Shown here in pieces: positions 14,958 to 21,804 of a stretch of DNA of 21,804 nt (its first letter is position 1; each line of letters opens with the position of its first letter). Made by a program: the position numbers and the translations under genes. The DNA comes from a bacterium. Lineage in GTDB: Bacteria > AUK180. The stretch is from NCBI GenBank assembly GCA_030622125.1, contig JAUXGM010000016.1, positions 1 through 21,804 of the forward strand, given 5' to 3'. The notes under the pieces were generated by a model, which was given only the letters and a program-made list of their open reading frames with translations, did no database searches and was not told where the DNA came from.

Positions 14958-17900
14958 TCATCTGATTTTTGGGAGTTTTCGGCTCGGTCTTTTGTCAAAT
15001 TTCGGCATCTTCGGCGGATTCTCTTTATATTCTTTCATTATCTCTTCTATTGTAACATCAAGCTGCCTATCTTTGCCACTCTTATAGTCCTTTGGTCTGT
15101 TATCCACTTCAATATCAGGATCGGTTCCATAATTTTCAACACCCCAACCGACATCTTTGAACCAGAAGGAAAATTCAGGCTGCGTAGTTACAGCACCATC
15201 AGAAAGAAAATGGCGGGGCCATATACCAATAACTCCACCCCATGTCCTTTTGCCGATAAGTTTTCCCAACTTCAATAACTTAGAGCAATGGCTGAATATA
15301 TCGCCATCACTTCCGGCATGTTCATTCGTTAGAACAATGATCTGTCCCATAACCGAATCGGTAGGGTATGGTTCGGGTTGTCCCCATCTTTGAATATCGT
15401 ATCCGATCCTTTTTCTTGCAAGTTTTTCTAAGATAAGCTGCGAAACATTACCGCCGCCATTGTATCTTATATCAACAACTAAGCCGTCATATTCAATCTC
15501 GGAAAGAAAATACCGATGGAATTCCGAAAATCCATAAGGTCCCATATCCGGAATATGGACATAACCTATTTTTCCATTGGTTTTTTTATGAACATACTCT
15601 CTATTCTTCTCTACCCAATTTCTATACCTTAGATTTATTTCACTTCCGATAGTATCGATAAAAACCGCTCTCTCTTTTTTTGCTTTTGGATCATAAATGG
15701 AAAGTTCAATACAAGTTTTTGCCTTATTGAGAAGCATTCTTTCAATGGAAACATTTTTTTTGACCTTGATACCGTCAATTTCCCTAATGATCTCACCCTC
15801 AGAGATATTCGCTCCCGGTGTTTGCAGTGGAGAATTGAATTTATTATTCCATGTATCACCGCTTATTATATTGGTAATTTTGTATCCCTTGTTTTGATTA
15901 TCCCATTTGAATTCACCGCCTAAAAATCCGACTTTATATACAGGAGGTTTATGATAATCACCACCGAACTCATAGCAGTGAGATGTTCCAAGTTCACCCT
16001 GCATCTCCCAAACAAGATCGGAAAACTCACCCCTTGAACCGATCTTATCGATCAGTTTGAAATATCTTTTAAAGATAAGATTCCAATCAATATCCGACAT
16101 CTTTTCATTCCAGAAGTTATCCCTCTGCAAACGCCATGCTTCTTTATACATTTGCCTCCATTCATCTAACGGTTCAACAAGTATCTTCGCTCTTGTAATA
16201 TCAATATTCCCGCCTTCTTTACCTTCTTTCGAAAGAACCTCCGGTGTTATCGGTACACTATTTGGAAATACCCTGATCTCACTACCTATTCTAATAAATA
16301 TCTTATCTTTTGTCAGGTAAAAATAAGATGCTCCGGCAAAAAAAATCTCTACTTTCTTCTTTTTTAAATCATAAGCAATGATCTTTGCCGACGGTTTTTT
16401 CTCCGAAGAAAAGAAATCCTCTGAAAGTGCGCCCTCAATTGGAAATGCAAGAGCAAAAATCCTGTCTTTAGAAACGGCTATCTGCTCATAGATTGAGATA
16501 GGAAGCGGCATAAGTGCCACCCTATCCTTAATATTTTTAAAATCGATCTGGACCTTAACTTTTTCCTCTTTTTCATCTATTCGAGACATATCTTCTTGAG
16601 CTCCACCCTTCTTTTGTTGCCTTTCCTTTTCATCCGGAATTGCTCCGAAGGCAGTTGGAACCTGGACATCCTTTCTCAATGGAATAACATATATCTTGTC
16701 CGTTCTTGGAAAACTTGCTTCAAACTGTATCTTATCACCAACCGGATCAAGTTCCCGTGCGGAGATAAAATAAAGATATTTTCCATCGAGAGAAAAACAA
16801 GGATTAAAATCTTGTAAAATCGGGTTGGTAATTACATTATCCTTTTGCTTTTTTATATCATAAACAAGTATTGCCATTCTTCTTTTACCGATCATAGCAG
16901 AGTAAGCAAGGAAACTACCGTCGGGCGACCAATTCAAACCCATAGGCGAAAAATACTTGTTCTTATGGATTACCTTTGATGTCCTTTTTTTAATATCAAT
17001 TAGGATCACTTCATAGCGATGGTTTATTAGTGCTAAATAATTTCCATCGGGAGATGGTAAAGTTGCTGCTACTCTTCCAATATCTTTTTTTATGCTTTTT
17101 CCGTTCTCTCCCTTTCCGTATTTGAATATCTTGATGGATTCCTCACCCATCTCATCTGTAATAACTGCAATATTTTTATCCTTATTTAAGAATTTAGGTA
17201 AGCGGTATCGTGCATCTGATCTTGTTCCGAATTGATAAACAGGACCCTCAAAGTTATCCATTCCAAAAACAGAACCCCTTGCGGAGAATGCGATCTTTTT
17301 TCCGTCTGAAGATGGGGTAAAATCTTCAAGATATTTGTTTCCCGATACGAATTTCCTATCAATATATTTCTTCGGTGAATTATATTTAAAATCAAGCCTC
17401 TTCACATCATTGGCTTTTACATTTAATAAGTAAAGATCACCGCCGGAATGATAAATTATATTTTTTCCATCCGTTGAAGCATTTCTTACATAAAATTCAT
17501 TATGAGCAGTATGTCTTTTGATATTTTTCCCATCCGTATTACAGGAATAGATATTTCCTATTCCTTCATGATCGGAAATAAAATATATTTTACCGTCTAT
17601 CCACATAGGGCAGGTAAGATTTGTCTTAATATCAATGATCTTCTTAAAATTAAAATTGCCTCCATTATCAATCCAGATTTCACCAGCAGTTCCACCTCTA
17701 TATCTTTTCCATCTTGCAGGATCAGCGGTATTTCTACCGATAACAACACCCTTGCCCTTTTCTTGAAATGAGATGTGGTTTGCAGGACCGTAGGGCAATT
17801 CCGTTATATTTCCATTAAGATCAACTGTGAAAAGTGCCTGTACCCTTGCATTTATCTGTTTTGCATTGGTTGAAAAGATGATCTTTCCATCATCCGTCCA

Positions 17901-18173
17901 GCCAACACAGTTACTGTTTGCAGAAAGATAGGTCAACCTTTTATTTATGCCGCCATAAGAATCCATTAGATAGATCTCTTTTACGCCTTCTTCGGTACCT
18001 GAGAAAGCAACAAATTTTCCATTGGGAGAAAAGAACGGTTTTGAAGCAGAACCTTTTGTGGTTGTTAACCGAATCGCTTTTTTTCCATCAATGTTCAATG
18101 ACCATAGATCGTCTTCACTTACAAAGATAATCTCTCTGCTGTGAATAGTTGGAAATCGATAATATCCTTTCAT
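14958..18173 (-). CDS. tricorn protease homologue (S41-type serine protease)
   Basis: Tricorn is a large cytosolic hexameric protease that degrades peptides released by proteasome-like machines. The 1071 residues match the family. Residues 1 to about 670 form beta-propeller blades with many SPDGKxxAF-type repeats. A helical linker follows, then a PDZ domain (about 765-850) and the S41 core with GYVHIPDMGPYGF, DIRYNGGGNVSQL, TNEHAGSDGD and TWGGVIGIWPRH. Catalytic residues are present: S731-H732 in GTSH, nucleophile S955, D956 and E1013 in VENYG, equivalent to S745, H746, S965 and E1023 of Thermoplasma tricorn. No signal peptide is seen. The ATG at 18173 has GGAGGAG upstream and overlaps the glycosyltransferase stop as ATGA. 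Confidence 0.92.
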   Translation of the reverse strand: MKGYYRFPTIHSREIIFVSEDDLWSLNIDGKKAIRLTTTKGSASKPFFSPNGKFVAFSGTEEGVKEIYLMDSYGGINKRLTYLSANSNCVGWTDDGKIIFSTNAKQINARVQALFTVDLNGNITELPYGPANHISFQEKGKGVVIGRNTADPARWKRYRGGTAGEIWIDNGGNFNFKKIIDIKTNLTCPMWIDGKIYFISDHEGIGNIYSCNTDGKNIKRHTAHNEFYVRNASTDGKNIIYHSGGDLYLLNVKANDVKRLDFKYNSPKKYIDRKFVSGNKYLEDFTPSSDGKKIAFSARGSVFGMDNFEGPVYQFGTRSDARYRLPKFLNKDKNIAVITDEMGEESIKIFKYGKGENGKSIKKDIGRVAATLPSPDGNYLALINHRYEVILIDIKKRTSKVIHKNKYFSPMGLNWSPDGSFLAYSAMIGKRRMAILVYDIKKQKDNVITNPILQDFNPCFSLDGKYLYFISARELDPVGDKIQFEASFPRTDKIYVIPLRKDVQVPTAFGAIPDEKERQQKKGGAQEDMSRIDEKEEKVKVQIDFKNIKDRVALMPLPISIYEQIAVSKDRIFALAFPIEGALSEDFFSSEKKPSAKIIAYDLKKKKVEIFFAGASYFYLTKDKIFIRIGSEIRVFPNSVPITPEVLSKEGKEGGNIDITRAKILVEPLDEWRQMYKEAWRLQRDNFWNEKMSDIDWNLIFKRYFKLIDKIGSRGEFSDLVWEMQGELGTSHCYEFGGDYHKPPVYKVGFLGGEFKWDNQNKGYKITNIISGDTWNNKFNSPLQTPGANISEGEIIREIDGIKVKKNVSIERMLLNKAKTCIELSIYDPKAKKERAVFIDTIGSEINLRYRNWVEKNREYVHKKTNGKIGYVHIPDMGPYGFSEFHRYFLSEIEYDGLVVDIRYNGGGNVSQLILEKLARKRIGYDIQRWGQPEPYPTDSVMGQIIVLTNEHAGSDGDIFSHCSKLLKLGKLIGKRTWGGVIGIWPRHFLSDGAVTTQPEFSFWFKDVGWGVENYGTDPDIEVDNRPKDYKSGKDRQLDVTIEEIMKEYKENPPKMPKFDKRPSRKLPKIR

Positions 18174-19204
18174 ATCTCCTCCGTTAGATATTTAAAAACA
18201 TTTCTGTTTTCATATTGTTCCGCTGCCTGCGGAAAAATAATTGTTTTTACTTTATATTTATACGCTGTAATCAGCGAATTTATTCCACCATGAGTAATAA
18301 ATATATCTGCTTTTGGCAGGAGTTTGGTGAGTGGGGCATTCTTTATAAAATTTATACCCTCTTTTTTTAAGTTATCAACTCCTATAACATAGATTCTATA
18401 TTTTTTGCTGTCAAGGTTTATTTTTTTTAAGATATTCTTGACCCGTTTGGAATTATTAAAGACTGTGCCAAGTGAGATCAGAACTACTTTTTTACCATTA
18501 CCTTCTATTTTTATATCACCATCGAATATCAATGAATCATCCGGAATATAATCTAAAAAGACCATATTTTTTAACGGCTTTTTTATAAAGTAATTAAATT
18601 CTCTTGGTGATGTTAGAATGATCTTGTGGTGATCTATAAATGTATCGGTAAATGTATCCCTTGATCTTATCTTATATTTTTTGTAAGAACCGATCAAGAA
18701 TAATGATAAAAATCTAAAGAAATTGAGTTGAAGTTTATTAACTATTTTATAAAGGAATTTTGGAAGATTGTATCTCAAATTATATGGTGGTTCAGTCCCC
18801 TTTCTAAAGGGGAAAATGATCGGATATACTATGAATCTTTTAATCTTATATCTTCTTGCTGTTATACCGCATCTTGATTGTAAAAGGTCAAAAGCGATCC
18901 CGTCATAATTTCCATTATTTAATATCTTATCAACAAGTTCCGCCATCTTTTTTTCATATTTTAGCATTCTTCTCAAGATGATGATGATCTTGAGCGGGTT
19001 TTTCGTATCGGCTATCTTGACATCTATTGTAATATCAATTGGGATGGTGTCTATATTTAATTTTTGAAATACCGGTAGAAATCCGGATTCACAAACTACG
19101 GTAATTGAATAGCCCTCTTTTTGCAGGTATTTTATTGCACCGATATCGGGAAGCAAATGTCCTATTGCCGGAAATGTAATAAATAGAATATTCCCTTTTG
19201 TCAT
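18170..19204 (-). CDS. GT1-family glycosyltransferase, short C-terminus
   Basis: A UDP-glycosyltransferase-like GT-B protein. The N-terminal Rossmann half begins ILFITFPAIGHLLPDIGAIKYL, typical of macrolide/glycolipid glycosyltransferases. The C-terminal half has VVLISLGTVFNN and FITHGGINSLITA, then IFPQAAEQYENRNVFKYL, which is the UGT donor-binding signature region. The 344 residues stop only a few positions after that signature. Relatives usually run another 50-60 residues and end with a helix folding back onto the N-domain, so this gene looks 3'-truncated. Its last codons (GAG GAG ATA TGA) serve as ribosome site and start overlap for the tricorn gene. The sugar and acceptor cannot be told. 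No Shine-Dalgarno site precedes the ATG. Confidence 0.75.
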   Translation of the reverse strand: MTKGNILFITFPAIGHLLPDIGAIKYLQKEGYSITVVCESGFLPVFQKLNIDTIPIDITIDVKIADTKNPLKIIIILRRMLKYEKKMAELVDKILNNGNYDGIAFDLLQSRCGITARRYKIKRFIVYPIIFPFRKGTEPPYNLRYNLPKFLYKIVNKLQLNFFRFLSLFLIGSYKKYKIRSRDTFTDTFIDHHKIILTSPREFNYFIKKPLKNMVFLDYIPDDSLIFDGDIKIEGNGKKVVLISLGTVFNNSKRVKNILKKINLDSKKYRIYVIGVDNLKKEGINFIKNAPLTKLLPKADIFITHGGINSLITAYKYKVKTIIFPQAAEQYENRNVFKYLTEEI

Positions 19205-19212
19205 AATATTTT

Positions 19213-19240
19213 ATTTTACTCTTTTTTTAAAATAATTCAA
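19213..19240 (-). promoter_or_regulatory. possible promoter of the glycosyltransferase-tricorn pair
   Basis: TTGAAT (19240-19235), 16 bases, TAAAAT (19218-19213) on the minus strand, ending eight bases before the ATG. The -35 and spacing match the purC candidate. In AT-rich sequence this is weak. Confidence 0.3.
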
Positions 19241-19273
19241 TAGTTTTTTACGAAATAAGAAATATAATAACCA

Positions 19274-19292
19274 CAGCACCAAGAAGGTGCTG
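19274..19292. repeat. GC-rich hairpin between the R-M genes and the glycosyltransferase
   Basis: CAGCACC, loop AAGAA, GGTGCTG: a perfect 7-bp stem flanked by ACCACAG on both sides (19270 and 19299). It may end transcription of the nuclease gene, but no T-run follows. The ACCACAG flanks recall the repeat at 6099. Confidence 0.6.
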
Positions 19293-19376
19293 GATATACC
19301 ACAGAGCAACAATCGTTATTAGTGTACCAGTTTTTTTCCGTTATTCTGAACAGATAAAAATCGCTCAATTTAAGTA

Positions 19377-20321
19377 TTATTTAAATATTTTAATAAAACC
19401 AGCAGTATTAACAAAATAGTTATTCGGATTATCTGCAATTTTTCTAAATATTTTAAATGTTTGATGATTGATTTTCGTTGCTTTCGAATCAATTTCTCGC
19501 GTTCTATTATTTGAATATTCTATTATTTTTTTCTCAGTTAAAATATCATTTGCATATATTCCATCTAAAAACGCTAAATAATGAACTCCTTCATTTAAAG
19601 ATATCATTTTTATTAATTCATTTATTTGTTTATCTTGAGAACCACCGCTTTCTTTAACATGCTTTGCCTCAATAATAAAATATTCAGTATTAAATTTTAC
19701 TAAAACATCCGGTTTTTTATTCTCTGCAATATTGTATCTAATTCCTAGTATTTTCTTAATGCCGTGCCAATTTCCATTTGAAATAAAACAAAATTCATTG
19801 TTTGATACTTGTTTATAGTTATCATTTAATGTAAATTTCAATTTTTTTTCAAGTAGATACTTTAATTTCATCTCTCCAGCATTTCCTTGCCTTCGTGATG
19901 CTCCCTTGTCTAATATACCAGTTACCGTAGATTTGTCTATTGCTTGATACAATTTTCTATTCTTAAAAAACAATTTTAACAATTTTTCTAAAATATCATA
20001 TCTCTCTTCGTTTGTTAACTTTCTGTAAACACTTAAAGATATATCATATACATTAAAAAACATAACAAAAGGTGAACAAATTGATTTCCCACAAATATTT
20101 TTATCTAATTCAATTATAAGATCTTCTCTACTTTCATTTACATCTGTTGAATGTTTTTTGATTTGTTCAATTATTGTTCTAATATCATTTGCAATCTTTA
20201 CATATTCATCAGCCGCTTTAATTCCTTCGCTAAGGTGCCAATAAAAATGATTGTATTCCTTGTTTAGAATATCTTCAGGATGTTTAGCAGAATATAGTAA
20301 ACTTTCAAGATTTTTTCTCAT
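19377..20321 (-). CDS. Type II restriction endonuclease, PD-(D/E)XK fold
   Basis: The 314 residues have a helical N-terminal half (about 1-150) and a C-terminal nuclease core. AGEMKLKYLLEKKL gives the leading helix with Glu. KPDVLV supplies D205 and IIEAKHV supplies E218-A-K220, the classical catalytic D-x12-E-x-K spacing, followed by GGSQDKQINELI as seen in several Type II enzymes. It directly follows and overlaps a DNA methyltransferase by 17 bases, so it is almost certainly the cutting partner. The recognition site cannot be read from the sequence. GC content looks lower than in the housekeeping genes, which suggests transfer. Confidence 0.78.
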   Translation of the reverse strand: MRKNLESLLYSAKHPEDILNKEYNHFYWHLSEGIKAADEYVKIANDIRTIIEQIKKHSTDVNESREDLIIELDKNICGKSICSPFVMFFNVYDISLSVYRKLTNEERYDILEKLLKLFFKNRKLYQAIDKSTVTGILDKGASRRQGNAGEMKLKYLLEKKLKFTLNDNYKQVSNNEFCFISNGNWHGIKKILGIRYNIAENKKPDVLVKFNTEYFIIEAKHVKESGGSQDKQINELIKMISLNEGVHYLAFLDGIYANDILTEKKIIEYSNNRTREIDSKATKINHQTFKIFRKIADNPNNYFVNTAGFIKIFK

Positions 20322-21462
20322 CTTTTCTCTGTATTATTTGTGTATAATAAATATAATTAATCAGATTGTACATAAATTCAAAACTAATTCTTTTTCTATT
20401 GTTGTCACGAAAATTTGTTAAAAAGAATGATGAATATCTATGCCTTATTTTCTTTAATTCTCTATTTACTTCAACAATAATTTTCAATTGAATTTCAATA
20501 CTTAATTTCTTTCCTATTATTAAGTGAGCCATATTTCTTGATGTTTTTTTCCCAATTAGCCCAATATCTTTCTCTTCCCTGATATCATAAAGCCCTAATG
20601 ATTGATTGTTTTTTCTGTCAATAGAGCGTAGTAAGATAATATTATTTATTATTTTTTTATATGATTTTTCATCCATTTTAACTTTTATTTTTTGATTAAA
20701 ACTATTATACGAAAAAGTGATTTCCTTTTCGCCTTTTTGAATCATATCTAATGTCAAACGTTTAATTTGCAAAGTATTGTTATATTTTTTAATCTTATCA
20801 AAATATTCGCCGCCTATTTTATATCCATAATTTCTATTAATAATTGTCACTGTCTCTTTACGAGACGGAAATATTTTTGTTTTTATTAAATCATTCGGTT
20901 TACAATTTGTTCTTTTTCTATAATAAAAAGAAATTACATTATATGTAGTATCTTCAAAAACCTGTTCTTGAAAAATATTCAATTTAACAATCTCAAATTT
21001 ATTGAAAAAAAAAATCCTTATTCTCTTTGTATTTTCAGCAGAAAGAAAATTCAAAGGGATAATTATTATACCTTCTTGTGAATTTAATATTGAATATATT
21101 GATATTTGAAATAAATCATCAAATTCAGGAAACTTGTCAAAATATTTCCTCTTCAATTTAGTGTCTGCTTTATTCTTATATAAATATGGAGGGTTTGTTA
21201 TAACAAATTCATATTGATTAGATGTTAATATGGAATCTTTTTCGAATATATCAATATTGTTAATAAATTTTTTGTCAATATCATACCCAATTGAGTTAAT
21301 AGCCCCATTCTTAGATGCCCATTTTAACAAGTCACCATTTCCAGCAAATGGATCAACGACTCTTTTCATATCAATAAACTTTTCAAAGCCTTTTAATATG
21401 TAGTCCGATTTTGTTGTCAAATATTGACCTTTCTTTCTTTTTTCAGATAAAATATTTCTCAT
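20305..21462 (-). CDS. N6-adenine DNA methyltransferase of a Type II R-M system
   Basis: SAM-dependent methyltransferase of 385 residues. GQYLTT near residue 13 resembles motif X, DPFAGNG (37-43) is motif I for SAM binding, and TNPPY with N90-P-P-Y93 is catalytic motif IV for adenine N6. The order X-I-IV with a C-terminal recognition region (about 190-385) marks the gamma class of TaqI-like enzymes. The ATG at 21462 lies six bases from the -10 box, so its mRNA is likely leaderless. The stop lies inside the nuclease gene, giving methylase-first order in one transcript, which protects the host DNA before the nuclease appears. No separate specificity or control gene is seen. Confidence 0.85.
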   Translation of the reverse strand: MRNILSEKRKKGQYLTTKSDYILKGFEKFIDMKRVVDPFAGNGDLLKWASKNGAINSIGYDIDKKFINNIDIFEKDSILTSNQYEFVITNPPYLYKNKADTKLKRKYFDKFPEFDDLFQISIYSILNSQEGIIIIPLNFLSAENTKRIRIFFFNKFEIVKLNIFQEQVFEDTTYNVISFYYRKRTNCKPNDLIKTKIFPSRKETVTIINRNYGYKIGGEYFDKIKKYNNTLQIKRLTLDMIQKGEKEITFSYNSFNQKIKVKMDEKSYKKIINNIILLRSIDRKNNQSLGLYDIREEKDIGLIGKKTSRNMAHLIIGKKLSIEIQLKIIVEVNRELKKIRHRYSSFFLTNFRDNNRKRISFEFMYNLINYIYYTQIIQRKDEKKS

Positions 21463-21468
21463 GTTTGC

Positions 21469-21497
21469 ATTATAACAAAATGTTATTCCTATGTCAA
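21469..21497 (-). promoter_or_regulatory. consensus promoter of the R-M operon, leaderless
   Basis: On the minus strand TTGACA (21497-21492), 17 bases, TATAAT (21474-21469): exact consensus. Only six bases separate the -10 box from the methyltransferase ATG, so the transcript should start at or next to the start codon. Confidence 0.8.
21472..21486. promoter_or_regulatory. operator-like inverted repeat over the -10 box
   Basis: ATAAC-AAAAT-GTTAT is a perfect 5-bp inverted repeat covering half of the -10 box and part of the spacer. A bound protein would block the promoter. A third related pentamer (GTTAT in 21498-21502) lies upstream of the -35. Short and AT-rich, so tentative. Confidence 0.35.
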
Positions 21498-21524
21498 GTT
21501 ATTGTCATGGAGTATTGTTACAAT

Positions 21525-21563
21525 ATGAAAATGTTAATGAATTTTACTAAATGAAAATGTTAA
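21525..21563. repeat. 13-base direct repeat
   Basis: ATGAAAATGTTAA occurs at 21525-21537 and again at 21551-21563, upstream of the R-M promoter. Confidence 0.7.
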
Positions 21564-21789
21564 ACTTTTTAAAATTATTTTGAAATTATTGCAATATCTT
21601 TTCATCTCCGTTTCAGATTTTCAAAAATATTTGACCATAAATATCCGTTGCTAAAATTCAATAACTCACTTCGTTCAAACAAATTGCAATTTTTCCTACG
21701 GAACGCAACTACTATTTATTAAATCTTCAAATGTCGTTAGAAAAGACATTTACAATATTTTTTTTAAAGGAATAAAAGTTTAACATTTT
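21554..21789. repeat. 236-bp inverted-repeat pair, possible small element
   Basis: AAAATGTTAAACTTTT (21554-21569) and its exact complement (21774-21789) face each other across 204 bases. The space between has no gene I can support. It holds a 7-bp hairpin AAATGTC / GACATTT (21729-21751). The right arm ends 15 bases before the window edge, so the full extent is unknown. Confidence 0.5.
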
Positions 21790-21804
21790 GACTTTGGAAT
21801 AACA

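Noticed and set aside
19274-19292. Rho-independent terminator for the nuclease gene
   Set aside because: The stem is good but no T-run follows on either strand, and ACCACAG flanks suggest a dispersed repeat. Kept only as a hairpin.
1-21804. tRNA, rRNA or riboswitch
   Set aside because: I found no cloverleaf with TTCGA and CCA context, no rRNA sequence, and no purine riboswitch core upstream of purC. A covariance-model search could still find something in the intergenic regions.

Overview
The window is AT-rich bacterial DNA and almost fully coding. MurJ, RsfS, bacterial-type ArgRS and ValS and Shine-Dalgarno sites show a bacterium. The low GC, a full-length tricorn-type protease and many dispersed intergenic repeats suggest an uncultivated lineage (WOR-3/Stahlbacteria- or Cloacimonadota-like). 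That placement is inference only.

Region 1 (1-5955, minus strand) is a purine operon read purC - transposase-like gene - purH - purA - purE - purB, with purB leaving the window. Its enzymes cover the pathway from AIR carboxylation to AMP (PurE, PurC, PurB, PurH, PurA) without gaps, and no purK is seen. Between purC and purH sits an 833-bp element with 25-bp terminal inverted repeats. It carries a transposase-like gene that has lost its HUH nuclease half. The repeats supply the stop codon of purC, the start codon of the transposase-like gene and the first residues of PurH, so the three genes overlap by four bases at each junction. This is the most unusual structure in the window.

Region 2 (5956-6458) is a divergent intergenic region. 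A 348-bp MITE-like inverted-repeat element lies exactly between the purC promoter and a consensus promoter facing right.

Region 3 (6459-14538, plus strand) reads: M20-peptidase-like protein without metal ligands, rsfS, a collapsed rlmH remnant, argS (with an altered HIGH motif), valS, an SPL-family radical SAM protein and murJ. Neighbours mostly overlap or nearly touch, as in one operon.

Region 4 (14539-14957) separates convergent genes and contains an octamer array, a long hairpin and short direct repeats.

Region 5 (14958-19204, minus strand) is a GT1-type glycosyltransferase with a truncated C-terminus, coupled by ATGA to a 1071-residue tricorn protease homologue with all catalytic residues in place.

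Region 6 (19377-21462, minus strand) is a Type II restriction-modification pair: a gamma-type adenine methyltransferase and a PD-(D/E)XK nuclease. A consensus promoter ends six bases from the methyltransferase ATG and has a small operator-like inverted repeat over its -10 box. The last 250 bases hold another inverted-repeat pair.
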